A stretch of 64,000 bases of DNA from Odontesthes bonariensis (GCF_027942865.1 NC_134526.1:19201784-19265783), one strand, 5' to 3'; shown: positions 44,194-57,415, counted from the first letter of the stretch. Numbers and translations are program-made. Notes: generated by a model from the letters alone, not told the origin.

Positions 44194-45508
44194 TGACTCC
44201 TCCTCACAGGAAACATCGAGCTTGAACACATTCGACCACACATCATTCTTCCCTACATAGCTTCAAATTGTGAATCCTGCTATGTGTATATTAAATCATA
44301 CTGAAACAAACATCATGTCTTTTTATTCATTGGTGAATCTAAACTCCAAGCATCCACAAAAAGTACCGGTACAGGCAGCAATCACAAACACACCAGCAAA
44401 GTTAGTAGAATGAATAGTTTTTGAAAACATTGCTAAACCACCTCTTAGTTTATGGATGCCAGAGATTTTAAGTAGAAAGTGTTTCTCCTCATATCTAACT
44501 GAAAAATCTCATGAAATGTGTAAAGTCAGCATCTCATTTTCACGTTTTTTACGGATGCAAAAATGTTTTACTCAGTGAACTGTTCCTGTTAATATTTATG
44601 GTCTAAGGGCTCCACCTGTGGTGTCTTCATGCATCAGTAACCAAAGCATAGAAGGGTTTGTGTACAGATCTGTTAGTGTGGCTTTCTGGCACATCAGTGT
44701 CCACAGGCCGCTCATTCTGTCAGCTTAGAGCCACTTTGTTTGAGAACAAATGGACCATATCTGAAATCTATAACTATTTCAATGTTTTTTTAAAAAGTTA
44801 TTATTACAAATAATGTCATATTAATTTTGGAAGTCTGTTAACTCAGACAATGATAACACAAAGAAGGATACAGAATGGAAAGACAAAGTGGCGGAATTAT
44901 AGTTCCTGGATATTAAGCAAATCCTCTGATGTAATTTCTGACCATAGTAGACAGTGCAGTCATTATTAGTCTGTCTACACATAAAACTGACTTTTAAGTT
45001 ATTGTAATGCCTAGAAATCTGTGTTCTCCATAGTCAAAAGAATAAACCCTTCCCAAAACTGACCTTTACTTGATGTTGGCATGTTTTAAACACCAGTTAT
45101 TTTGAGTTGATGGGAATTAATAGAATTTTTAATGAACTATTGTTAATTTAATGCTGTACAATAACATGCAACTTTATTTAAGTTTGCTGTTAGATATGAA
45201 GCTGTGGAAAACATCAGTATGTTATATAGAGGACACAACAAGGCTGGTTGAAATAAAAAACACTATGTGTGAAAGTAAGATCAGTGGTCTGTTATATCTA
45301 AAATGCCTAATGTTAGTATCTTCCACCGGGAATGATCAGAAACTCTGCTTCAATGGTAGAAAAGAGTTTTACTTTGTTTAATTTTTTTTATGTGCTGAGA
45401 CATATAGTATAATTTAAATGATGGATCAAAATAAACATGCAAAAAGGATCATAGAGGTGTTAAAAAAATAACAAAATGAAACAATGCAACAGATGTGTCA
45501 TCCTTGGA
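44194..45508. other. Spacer with a doubtful V relic at 44650-44730
   Basis: At 44650-44730 the order TGTGTACAG, GTGTGGCT, GTGTCCACAGGC and GCTCATTCTGTC recalls the 3' end of a VB gene on the minus strand, but similarity is short. Elsewhere nothing recognisable. Confidence 0.35.
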
Positions 45509-45547
45509 TGTTTTTGCACAGCTGCTTCTCTGTCCTCAGTCACTGTG

Positions 45548-46010
45548 TAATCGTGCACAGAAGTAAACAGCCGAATCTTCTTCTGTGAGGCTCTTGATTT
45601 CCAGGAACTGGGTGCTGCTGGGCACATCTTGAGTAAAAGTAAAACGACCTTGAAAGGAGCTGGCATAAGTAGCAACAGTTGAAGCTGTGTTTATCCACCC
45701 AATCCACTTCAGCGCTTCCCCAGGTTTCTGCTTTATCCAGTTCATGCCGTGACTTGTCATAGTGTAACCGGAGGTGACACATGAAATCTTTACAGTCTCT
45801 CCAGGCCTTTTCACCGTTGAGGGAGGCTGTTCGAGTTTGATCTCACTCCAAACACCTGTAAGTACAGTGAAGAAACAGAAACAATGACCTGCCACCCTGT
45901 TTAACATTGAAAAAGTTCATTTCTCTTTGAAAAGCATAGTCTATTTTCTCACCATGAATAGAAACTACAAGAAATAAACTCCAGGCAATCATGGTTTCTT
46001 TGGCATTCAT
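45548..46010 (-). CDS. IGHV: IGHV gene, diverged VC family, intact
   Basis: Leader 45953-46010 is longer than in other VC genes ([20 protein letters not shown]). V exon 45548-45855 reads [20 protein letters not shown], then VKISC, CDR1 [26 protein letters not shown]2 [29 protein letters not shown] and YFCAR. Notable changes are Lys for Arg/Glu in FR2 and Pro-Pro in FR1. RSS: CACAGTG (45541-45547), 23 bp, weak nonamer GCAAAAACA (45509-45517). Octamer variant ATGCAAAC (46117-46124) with TATA box (46100-46108). Confidence 0.9.
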
Positions 46011-46124
46011 AGTGAGCGTTGCTGTTCAAAGAGTTGGGATAAAAAGGGGCTGTGGCAATTTGTTCTCCCTCAGATGATATGACAGTCGGTGATGGTGAGC
46101 TTATAAAGAAAAAAGAGTTTGCAT

Positions 46125-47210
46125 AGACCTCCCTCTATAAGGGTAGTATGATAAAAAAAAAAAGATGCAGATGTCTGCTGCTAGTGGTTAAAGCAGGCAC
46201 AACATGGTTATCACTTTCATCCGTTATCCATGGTCCTAAGTTAAGCTTAAACGCCATTATTGTTTAGCGTTCCACGAATATGTCATCAGTAAAACCATTT
46301 TGATCCTGACCAACGAAATTGCTTAAATCAACTCATAGACAAAGCAAGTTCTCTTTAAGTTTACACTCATTGACACTGACCTCTCACACCACAACTTAGA
46401 TGTTGAAGTTCTATGATTATTGTAATGTTGGCTTTAACTACACAATTTACAAACTTTGACTAATTACCAACCACTTAGCAGGGTAATGTTCACTTCTATC
46501 TTTAAATGGAGCTATATACTGCACTGTCTGTTTGACTTTTGTTCTTCAGGGTAAAAAGCTTAACCTGTCTCATAGTGGGTGATGCAGTTCTATTTTACTT
46601 TCGACGAGAGGAGACTTTGTCAATAATGTGAGATGACACCGTTTATTGAATGGATGGCAAGAGCGGAGCAGATCCTGGCAGAAGGCTTTACAGGTGGAGG
46701 TCTGAACCTGCCCAAGTTTAAAGTTTTAAGTCATTTTGTTTTAGGTGGTGTCAGGTTAGTGGTGGGTGCATGTGAAATGACAGGGAGAGACTATGAGGGA
46801 AAGCACCATTCTGAGACGAGACATGATGGAAAGGCTGAACACGTGCATTGATTGAATGAATGAGAAAATATGGGAAGCAGAAAGACAAAGGACAGGCTGG
46901 ACAAGGTGCGGAGAGTGAAAGGACCTTGTTATTTGATCAAATTATTGATAATTTCATGATGTACAATTACGTGTAACACGAACTCTGTGTGTTCTAATTC
47001 ATTGTGTAATTATGGATCACAGGTGTTCTTTTCCCTTTCTGTAGGTTAATGAAAATGCAACATTTAAATGGTTTCTTTTACACATTGCATTGTTAAAATG
47101 ATCATTACAGACAGATTTGGGGACTTTGTGTGATGTATAGAGAAGCTTATTTTCATCAAAACAACTACACACTCTTTACACAATTGTTATTGGAATCTAA
47201 TAGACAAGTC
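46125..47210. other. Spacer
   Basis: No V relic, repeat or gene recognised; the short frame at 46633-46851 has no supporting feature. Confidence 0.5.
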
Positions 47211-47253
47211 CGGGGGATTTTGTATAGCTGCTCAACCAGCTTCAGTCACTGTG

Positions 47254-47689
47254 CTTCTCGGGCACAATAATAAAGGGCAGAATCTTCAGTCTTCAGACTG
47301 CTCATCTGCAGATACAGCTGCTGTTTGCTGTTGTCTCTGGAGATGGTAAAGCGGCCTTGAACTGACTGAGAGTAGTAGATGTAGCTGCCACCACCACCAC
47401 TGATATAAGCAACCCACTCGAGTCCTTTTCCAGGAGCCTGTCTGACCCAGTGCATCTTATAGCTGCTGAATGTGAATCCAGAGGTTGTACAGGTCAGTGT
47501 GTGGGCTTCTCCAGGCCTTTTAACAGTTGGCTCAGACTGTGTCAAAGACTGACCGTCAGCCCCTGGCAGAGAAAGAAATGCATGTCAGTACATTACAGCA
47601 CACATTTGTAAGTCTGAGATAAGCAAAAAAAAAAAACCTTCACCTGCCCAGCAGATAGTTAAAAGCAGCAGCCCTGTCCTGTAATCCAT
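47254..47689 (-). CDS. IGHV: IGHV gene, VA family, intact
   Basis: Leader 47644-47689 encodes [16 protein letters not shown] (an extra ATG lies one codon upstream). V exon 47254-47562 starts [20 protein letters not shown], with Gln for the usual Glu. TLTC, CDR1 [13 protein letters not shown]2 [14 protein letters not shown] and [10 protein letters not shown] follow. RSS: CACAGTG (47247-47253), 23 bp, ACAAAATCC (47215-47223). Octamer variant ATGCAAAA (47764-47771). CDR2 is close to that of the gene at 39326. Confidence 0.92.
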
Positions 47690-48047
47690 CATATTAACAG
47701 AGCATCAATTGTTTTCTTTCACCATCACTGCAGTCAGATAAATAGAAATGGAAGATACTTGAGTTTTGCATTGACTCCTCCTTACAGAACAAACTTCAGA
47801 GAACAGCAACTGACAGCTCTGCTATCCTCTCAGTGACGCAAAGACACACGCTCCCTTAATAAAATTATTAAGCTTATAGTTAGTTATAGTTATAGTTGTA
47901 GTTATTTTTTACTCAAATTGGAATGCGTGAGTGACCGGCACTGTCTTAGTTCTACTCATAGCAGGTGAGCAATGAACAAAGAAAACAAATTTTCATTAAA
48001 AGGTTTGTTGAGAAATAATTTTTGCTGCTGGCTTTTGTGTCACAGTG

Positions 48048-48250
48048 GCTTTTTTGCACAATAATAGACTGCAGAGTTGTCTTTTTGGAGACTCTTCATC
48101 ATCACTATATCACAACATTTTGTCTTTGGTGATGGAAAACTGGCCTTGGGGACTTTGGTCAAATCTTGTTCCAGTTCCATCATCAATGCGTCCAATTCAT
48201 TCCAGTCCTTTCCTTCATTTCTGATTAATCCAGTGCAGATAAGCATGTTG
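48048..48250 (-). pseudogene. VD-family IGHV pseudogene
   Basis: FR3 (KDNSAVYYCAKKPL) and FR2 (RNEGKDWNELDALMM, with the FR2 Glu-Trp motif altered) are readable, but FR3 has a deletion. All of FR1 and the leader are replaced by unrelated sequence beyond 48250. The heptamer CACTGTG (48041-48047) survives while the nonamer position is TTATTTCTC. Spacer on both sides holds no gene (47772-48009, 48251-48864). Confidence 0.82.
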
Positions 48251-48864
48251 ACTATTGGGACTGCAACAGTGAGATACAGTGCTGAAACATAGGAGGCCTA
48301 AAGACAACAGTTTAGTTAGGAGACAAGCCCTGCATCATGTAGAAAAGGGGTTAGCACGTATCAATTTTTTATTCATTTGGTTTCTTAACAGTTTTATCTG
48401 TGAGTACGCTGAGGGTGACACATAATTCATTCGTTAAATGAAGCATCTTTATGTCAGTATGTGCTTTCAGTTAAATCCAGTGTTCCACGCCATTCAGTAA
48501 AGATCAGCGAGGCCTGTACAGTAGATTTAAATGGCTCTTAATGGAGAAAGACAACTTGACCCACGGTGACCTTTAGAGCCCTCATAAAAGAAACACAGGT
48601 CAGATTTCATAAAAAAGTTTCTGCAACTGTTTGGGTATGTATGTTGTGTTTGTGTCATTTGTATCTTTCATTACTTCATGTTTGTGATTTCAGCAGTTAG
48701 GCTGCTGTGCTGTTGTTGTGATGTAATCATTAAAGTGAAATATTTGTTTTACTTCTGATTTTTGATGGTTATTAACTGGCTTTTACTGAGCCTTACAATG
48801 TCTGACATTTTCTTTCTTGAATTGTAAGAAATGTCTTAGAAACAATCCATACAAAACCGCTGCA

Positions 48865-48903
48865 GGATTTCGTACAGCTGTTCAGCCATGTTCAGTCACT
48901 GTG
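48865..48903 (-). promoter_or_regulatory. Orphan 23-bp RSS without a V gene
   Basis: Perfect heptamer CACAGTG (48897-48903), exact 23-bp spacer, and nonamer ACGAAATCC (48865-48873, one mismatch to the VA form ACAAAATCC). Only ~10 bp of V coding end (ending ...GAGCGT) follow, then unrelated AT-rich DNA. The V body is gone, and 190 bp later the GC-rich array begins. Confidence 0.8.
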
Positions 48904-49093
48904 ACGCTCAAGCTTCAATTTTTGCATAATTACATGTTCATAAAGACACATGGCTAAATCATTCACAGTTGGTAAGGATAAGACATTAGAAATACATGGT
49001 TTGCTTTAGATATTGATTTGCATGGTTACAGGTTCACCTGAGTGCTCCTCAGTGCAAAACAGCAGAGAATGTAAAACAGTACCATAATCAACA

Positions 49094-52000
49094 CAAGAAC
49101 TGCAAGCAGTGATAACGGCCCTCGCAGCCAAGCGCAGCTCCGGCCTTGCGACCGCCTGACCGCCTGCACCGCCGACCCGACGTGGTCACCGACGTCGTCA
49201 CGCGTCTCGCGCCGGTCCACCGGACGGAGCGTGCGACGAATCTCCCAAATCGCCTTCAGTCCACGACAGTACGACACCAGTGGCACGTGTCCAAAGTTGG
49301 AGCAATATCTCACCTTCCAGACAGGAGTTACCATCACTTCCTGTTTTGTGGGGGCGGGGATTAGCGATGTCAGAAATATACCACGCAAACTTGTCAAGCG
49401 CTGCTCCGTAATGATGCACAAAAAATACGATGCAGATCGGATGATGTCTCAAGGAGTTATAGTTGTTGACATGACATAGGGGGCGCACTGGAGTCACACT
49501 CCAATATAATCCTATCGGGCTCTTTAGATGTTAACAAAGGTCATTCATATCTAGTTTGGTGCAAATCGGATGATGCATGTGAGATTTAGATCCGAACGTA
49601 TGCAAACGGCGAGGGATTGGAATGTGATATTCTCGCCACGCCCACACTATTTTGTAGGACCTGACAAGACGCAGAGGTGTGCTGAGTTTCATGATTGTCG
49701 GTGAAAGCATGGCTTGGGGCTGATGTTTTTAGTTGTTCTAGGGGGCGCTGTGGAGGTATTAGGCCACGCCCATCAAATATTGGACTGCACACCTGTTGGG
49801 GGGCGGATTAGGATCGATCCCAGTGAGTTTGGTGCATCTCGGCTAAAAACTGTAGAATTTAGAGCCAAAAGTATGGTAACGGCGTGATGTCTGACTTCGC
49901 CAAGCCGCAATAGCCACGCCTTCAACTGAAAACTTTTGGTGCTTTAAAGCAAGTTAGACCAACTTGTTATCTGTATTCTGACACAAGATCATGTTGATTA
50001 GGTGAAGGGGGCCAGAAATGGAGCTTTCCAAGTAAAAAAAGTGACTTCCTGTTCTGAGGGGGCGGGGCTTAGATGACGTCAGCATATGACCACGTAGGAT
50101 TGACATGCATCCAACATGGATGACTCATACCAAGTTTGGTGCAGTTTAAACTTTTTAGGTGAAAGATATAGCGTTTCGTTTACACTGGCGAGTACGCCAA
50201 GTTCGCCGCTTGGCCAAGCCCCCTAAACATGCTCAAAAACTCAAGTCTTCTGATAACTTTTGTTCCCCCATCCCTTAACTGCATACTGACCAAAAATGAA
50301 GTCTGTAGCTCAAAATCCCTGGGGCGTGAAAATTTTCCTGCGAGGTGTGTAAATATGAAAAATGGCCAAAATTTGCCCTTTGACCCAAAATGGCCGCCTC
50401 CTTGTACGTTTTAGAGCATACCTCCAAGAGACTTTTGTTCTAGATTTGAGGCGATCTACATACATACCGAGTTTCAGATCTCTACGACGTACGGTTCGGT
50501 CTATCTCACGTTAGGTGGCGCTGTAGAGCAGTTTGGCGACGCCCACTTTCGACTCCATTAAAAACATGCAGTTTCACGCGGGGGACAATTTTGGGCAAAG
50601 TTTCAGGAGTTTTCGAATACGTTAAGGCGTCCCCATTTGCGATTCCGCGCGGAAAAGAAAAAGAATCATAAGAATAAAAAAAATAATAGTGAAATCCTTC
50701 AGTTACAATAGGCCTTCGCAGCGCTTAGCTGCTCGGGCCTAATAAAAATAGTGAAATCTTGCAGATACAATAGGCCTTCGCAGCGCTTAGCTGCTCGGGC
50801 CTAACAAGAACTGCAAGCAGTGATAACGGCCCTCGCAGCCAAGCGCAGCTCCGGCCTTGCGACCGCCTGACCGCCGGCACCGCCGCCCCGACGTGGTCAT
50901 CGACGCAGTCACGCGTCTCCCGTGCCCGTCAACCGGGCGGTGCGTGCGACGAATCTCCCAAATCGCCTTCAGTCCACAACAGTACGACACCAGTGGCACG
51001 TGTTCAAAGTTGGAGCGATATCTCACCTTCCAGACAGGAGTTACCGTCACTTCCTGTTTTGTGGGGGCGGGGTTTAACGACTTCAGAAATATACAACCCC
51101 AACATGTCAAGCGCTGCTCCGTAATGATGCACAAAAAATATGGTGCAGATCGGATGATGTCTCAAGGAGTTATAGCTTTTGACATGATATAGGGGGCGCA
51201 CTGGAGTCAAACTCCAATATAATCCTATTGGGCTCTTTAGAGGTTAACAAAGGTCATTCATATCTAGTTTGGTGCAAATCGGATGATGCATGTGAGATTT
51301 AGAGCCGAACGTATGCAAACGGCGAGGGATTGGAATGTGCCATTCTCGCCACGCCCACACTATTTTGTAGGTCCTGACAAGACCCACAGGTGTGCTGAGT
51401 TTCATTATTGTCGGTGAAAGCATGGCTTGGGGCTGATGTTTTTAGTAGTTCTAGGGGGCGCTGTGGAGGCATTAGGCCACGCCCATCAAATATTGGACTG
51501 CACACCTGTTGGGGGGCGGATTAGGATCGATCCCAGTGAGTTTGGTGCATCTCGGCTAAAAACTGTAGAATTTAGAGCCAAACGTATGGTAACGGCGTGA
51601 TGTCTGACTTCACCAAGCCGCCATAGCCACGCCTTCAACTGAAAACTTTTGGTTCTTTAAAGCAAGTTAGACCAACTTGTTATCTGTATTCTGACACAAG
51701 ATCATGTTGATTAGGTGAAGGGGGCCAGAAATGGAGCTTTCCAAGTAAAAAAAGTGACTTCCTGTTCTGAGGGGGCGGGGCTTAGATGACGTAAGCATAT
51801 GACCACATAGGATTGACAAGCATCCAACATGGATGACTCATACCAAGTTTGGTGCAGATTAAACTTTTTAGGTGAAAGATATAGCGTTTCGTTTACACTG
51901 GCGAGTACGCCAAGTTCGCCGCTTGGCCAAGCCCCCTAAACATGCTCAAAAACTCAAGTCTTCTGATAACTTTTGTTCCCCCATCCCTTAACTGCATACT

Positions 52001-55000
52001 GACCAAAAATGAAGTCCGTAGCTCAAAATCCCTGGGGCGTGAAAATTTTCCTGCGAGGTGTGTAAATATGAAAAATGGCCAAAATTTGCCCTTTGACCCA
52101 AAATGGCCGCCTCCTTGTACGTTTTAGAGCATACCTCCAAGAGACTTTTTTTCTTGATTTGAGAAGATCTACATACATACCGAGTTTCAGATCTCTAGGA
52201 CGTACGGTTCGGTCTATCTCACGTTAGGTGGCGCTATAGAGCAGTTTGGTAACGCCCACTTTCGACTCCATTAAAAACATGCAGTTTCACGCGGGGGACA
52301 ATTTTGGGCAAAGTTTCGGGAGTTTTCGAATACGTTAAGGCATCCCCATTTGCGATTCCGTGCGGAAAAGAAAAAGAATAATAATAACAAGAACTGCAAG
52401 CAGTGATAACGGCCCTCGCAGCCAAGCGCAGCTCCGGCCTTGCGACCGCCTGACCGCCTGCACCGCCGACCCGACGTGGTCATCGACGCCATCCCGCGTC
52501 TCCCGCACCCGTCCACCGGGCGGAGCGTGCGACGAATCTCACAAATCGCCTTCAGGCCACGACAGTACGACACCAGTGGCACGTGTTCAAAGTTGGAGCG
52601 ATATCTCACCTTCCAGACGGGAGTTACTGTCACTTCCTGTTTTGTGGGGGCGGGGTTTAGCGACGTGAGAAATGTACCACGCAAACGTGTCAAGGGCTGC
52701 TCCGTAATGATGCACAAAAAATATGGTGCATATCGGACGATGTCTCAAGGAGATATAGCTGTTTATATTATCTAGGGGGCGCACTGGAGTCACACTCCGA
52801 TATAATCCTATTGGGCTCTTTAGAGGTTAACAAAGATCATTCATATCTAGTTTGGTGCAAATCGGTTGATGCATGTGAGATTTAGAGCCGAACGTATGCA
52901 CACGGCGAGGGATTGGAATGTGCCATTAAGCCACGCCCACATTATTTTGTAGGTCCTGACAAGACGCACAGGTGTGCTGAGTTTCATGATTGTCGGTGAA
53001 AGCATGGCTTGGATCTGATGTTTTTAGATGTTCTAGGGGGCGCTGTGGAGGCATTAGGCCACGCCCATTAAATATTGGACTGCACACCTGTTGGGGGGCG
53101 GATTAGGATCGATCCCAGTGAGTTTGGTGCATCTCGGCTCAAAACTGTAGAATTTAGAGCCAAACGTATGGTAACGGCGTGATGTCTGACTTCACCAAGC
53201 AGCCATAGCCACGCCTTCAACTGAAAACTTTTGGTGCTTTAAAGCAAGTTAGACCAACTTGTTATCTGTATTCTGACACAAAATCATGTTGATTAGATGA
53301 AGGGGGCCAGAAATGGAGCTTTCCAAGTAAAAAAAGTGACTTCCTGTTCTGAGGGGGCGGGGCTTAGATGACGTCAGCATATGACCACATAGGATTGACA
53401 TGCATCCAACATGGATGACTCATACCAAGTTTGGTGCAGTTTAAAATTTTTAGGTGAAAGATATAGCGTTTCGTTTACACTGGCGAGTACGCCAAGTTCG
53501 CCGCTTGGCCAAGCCCCCTAAACATGCTCAAAAACTCAAGTCTTCTGATAACTTTTGTTCCCCCATCCCTTAACTGCATACTGACCAAAAATGAAGTCCG
53601 TAGCTCAAAATCCCTGGGGCGTGAAAATTTTCCTGCGAGGTGTGTAAATATGAAAAATGGCCAAAATTTGCCCTTTGACCCAAAATGGCCGCCTCCTTGT
53701 ACGTTTTAGAGCATACCTCCAAGAGACTTTTGTTCTTGATTTGAGGCGATCTACATACATACCGAATTTCAGATCTCTACGACTTACGGTTCGGGCTATC
53801 TCACGTTAGGTGGCGCTATAGAGCAGTTTGGCAACGCCCACTTTCGATTACATTAAAAACATGTGATTTCACGCGGGGGACAATTTTGGGCAAAGTTTCG
53901 GGAGTTTTCGAATACGTTCAGGCATCCCCATTCGCGATTCCGCGTGGAGAAGAAAAAGAATCATAAGAAAAATAATAATAGTGAAATCCTTCAGTTACAA
54001 TAGGCCTTCGCAGCGCTTAGCTGCTCGGGCCTAAAAAAATAATAGTGAAATCCTACAGATACAATAGGCCTTCGCAGCGCTTAGCTGCTCGGGCCTAATA
54101 ATAACAAGAACTGCAAGCAGTGATAACGGCCCTCGCAGCCAAGCGCAGCTCCGGCCTTGCGACCGCCTGAGCGCCTGCACCGCCGACCCGACGTGGTCAT
54201 CGACGCCGTCACGCGTCTCACGCGCCGGTCCACCGGACGGAGCGTGCGACGAATCTCCCAAATCGCCTTCAGTCCACGACAGTACGACACCAGTGGCACA
54301 TGTTCAAAGTTGGAGCAATATCTCACCTTTCAGACAGGAGTTACTGTCACTTCCTGTTTTGTGGGGGCGGGGTTTAGTGACGTCAGAAATGTACCACGCT
54401 TACGTGTCAAGCGCCGCTCCGTAATGATGCACAAAAAATATGGCGCAGATCGGATGATGTCTCAAGGAGATATAGCTGTTTAAATGATCTAGGGGGCGCA
54501 GTGGAGTCACACTCCAATATAATCCTATCGGGCTCTTTAGATGTTAACAAAGGTCATTCATATCTAGTTTGGTGCAAATCGGATGATGCATGTGAGATTT
54601 AGAGCCGAACGTATGCAAACGGCGAGGGATTGGAATGTGCCATTCTCGCCACGCCCACACTATTTTGTAGGTCCTGACAAGACGCACAGGTTTGCTGAGT
54701 TTCACGATTGTCGGTGAAAGCATGGCTTGGGGCTGATGTTTTTAGTTGTTCTAGGGGGCGCTGTGGAGGCATTAGGCCACGCCCATCAAATATTGGACTG
54801 CACACCTGTTGGGGGGCGAATTAGGATCGATCCCAGTGAGTTTGGTGCATCTCGGCTCAAAACTGTAGAATTTAGAGCCAAACGTATGGTAACGGCGTGA
54901 TGTCTGACTTCACCAAGCAGCCATAGCCACGCCTTCGACTGAAAACTTTTGGTGCTTTAAAGCAAGTTAGACCAACTTGTTATCTGTATTCTGACACAAA

Positions 55001-57415
55001 ATCATGTTGATTAGGTGAAGGGGGCCAGAAATGGAGCTTTCCAAGTAAAAAAAGTGACTTCCTGTTCTGAGGGGGCGGGGCTTAGATGACGTCAGCATAT
55101 GACCACATAGGATTGACATGCATCCAACATGGATGACTCATACCAAGTTTGGTGCAGATTAAACTTTTTAGGTGAAAGATATAGCGTTTCGTTTACACTG
55201 GCGAGTACGCCAAGTTCGCCGCTTGGCCAAGCCCCCTAAACATGCTCAAAAACTCAAGTCTTCTGATAACTTTTGTTCCCCCATCCCTTAACTGCATACT
55301 GACCAAAAATGAAGTCCGTAGCTCAAAATCCCTGGGGCGTGAAAATTTTCCTGCGAGGTGTGTAAATATGAAAAATGGCCAAAATTTGCCCTTTGACCCA
55401 AAATGGCCGCCTCCTTGTACGTTTTAGAGCATACCTCCAAGAGACTTTTGTTCTTGATTTGAGGCGATGTACGTACATACCGAGTTTCAGATCTCTACGA
55501 CTTACGGTTCGGGCTATCTCACGTTAGGTGGCGCTATAGAGCAATTTGGCGACGCCCACTTTCGAGTACATTAAAAACATGTGATTTCACGCGGGGGACA
55601 ATTTTGGGTAAAGTTTCGGGAGTTTTCGAATACGTTCAGGCGTCGCCATTTAAGATTCCGCGCGGAAAAGAAAAAGAATCATAAGAACAAGAACTGCAAG
55701 CAGTGATAACGGCCCTCGCAGCCAAGCGCAGCTCCGGCCATGCGACCGCCTGACCGCCGGCACCGCCGACCCGACGTGGTCATCGAAGCCGTCACGCGTC
55801 TCACGCGCCGGTGCGCCGGTCCACCGGACGGAGCGTGCGACGAATCTCCCAAATCGCCTTCAGTCCACGACAGTACGACACCAGTGGCACCTGTTCAAAG
55901 TTGGAGCGATATCTCACCTTCCAGACAGGAGTTACCGTCACTTCCTGTTTTGTGGGGGCGGGGTTTAGTGACATCAGAAATGTAACATGCCAATGTGTCA
56001 AGCGCCGCTACGTAATGATGCACAAAAAATACGGTGCAGATCAGATGATGTCTCAAGGAGATATAGCTGTTTAAATGATCTAGGGGGCGCACTTGAGTCA
56101 CACTCCAATATAATCCTATCGGGCTCTTTAGATGTTAACAAAGGTCATTCATATCTAGTTTGGTGCAAATTGGATGATGCATGTGAGATTTAGAGGCGAA
56201 CGTATGCAAACGGCGAGGGATTGGAATGTGCCATTCTCGCCACGCCCAAACTATTTTGTAGGTCTTGACAAAACGCACAGGTTTGCTGAGTTTCATGATT
56301 GTCGGTGAAAGCATGGCTTGGGGCTGATGTTTTTAGTTGTTCTAGGGGGCGCTCTGGAGGCATTAGGCCACGCCCATCAAATATTGGACTGCACACCTGT
56401 TGGGGGGCGGATTAGGATCGATCCCAGTGAGTTTGGTACATCTCGGCTAAAAACTGTAGAATTTAGAGCCAAACGTATGGTAACGGCGTGATGTCTGACT
56501 TCAACAAGCAGCCATAGCCACGCCTTCAACTGAAAACTGTTGGTGCTTTAAAGCAAGTTAGACCAACTTGTTATCTGTATTCTGACACAAAATCATGTTG
56601 ATTAGGTGAAGGGGGCCAGAGATGGAGCTTTCCAAGTAAAAAAAGTGACTTCCTGTTGTGAGGGGGCGGGGCTTAGATGACGTCAGCATATGACCACATA
56701 GGATTGACATGCATCCAACATGGATGACTCATACCAAGTTTGGTGCAGATTGAACTTTTTAGGAGAAAGTTATAGCGTTTCGTTTACACTGGCGAGTACG
56801 CCAAGTTCGCCGCTTGGCCAAGCCCCCTAAACATGCTCAAAAACTCAAGTCTTCTGATAACTTTTGTGCCCCCATCCCTTAACTGCATACTGACCAAAGA
56901 TGAAGTCCGTAGCTCAAAATCCCTGGGGCGTGAAAATTTTCCTGCGAGGTGTGTAAATATGAAAAATGGCCAAAATTTGCCCTTTGACCCAAAATGGCCG
57001 CCTCCTTGTACGTTTTAGAGCATACCTCCAAGAGACTTTTGTTCTTGATTTGATAAGATCTACGTACATACCGAGTTTCAGATCTCTACGACGTACGGTT
57101 CGGGCTATCTCACGTTAGGTGGCGCTATAGAGCAGTTTGGCGACGCCCACTTTCGAGTACATTAAAAACATGTGATTTCACGCGGGGGACAATTTTGGGT
57201 AAAGTTTCAGGAGTTTTCGAATACGTTCAGGCATCCCCATTCGCGATTTCGCGCGGAAAAGAAAAAGAATAAGAATAAAAAAAAAAAAAATAGTGAAATC
57301 CTACAGATACAATAGGCCTTCGCAGCGCTTAGCTGCTCGGGCCTAATAATAAGAAGAATAGTGAAATCCTTCAGAAACAATAGGCCTTCGCAGCGCTTAG
57401 CTGCTCGGGCCTAAT
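49094..57415. repeat. GC-rich tandem array of five ~1.6-1.7 kb units
   Basis: Units start at CAAGAACTGCAAGCAGTGAT: 49094, 50805, 52388, 54105 and 55688. Units 1, 3 and 5 (~1.71-1.73 kb) end in two copies of a palindromic tail, TAGGCC-TTC-GCAGC-GCTTA-GCTGC-TCG-GGCCTA (near 50711/50771, 54000/54062, 57315/57381). Units 2 and 4 (1583 bp each) lack both tails. The higher-order period is 3294-3300 bp. Each head (GGCCCTCGCAGCCAAGCGCA...) resembles the reverse complement of the tail, so the ends are imperfect inverted repeats. Inside, words such as GTTTGGTGCA, GGGGGCGC and CCACGCCC recur. It matches a dispersed teleost repeat type I know by sight but cannot name. A 61-codon frame (starts 50229, 51942, 53524, 55242, 56833) is conserved only because the units are. 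No gene. Confidence 0.9.

Noticed and set aside
46633-46851. A 72-codon plus-strand gene.
   Set aside because: No domain, repeat family, promoter or splice support; length is within chance.
50229-57018. A 61-codon open frame conserved in all five array units as a small gene.
   Set aside because: The whole unit is nearly identical between copies, so conservation is not codon-specific. There is no promoter, splice or domain support.
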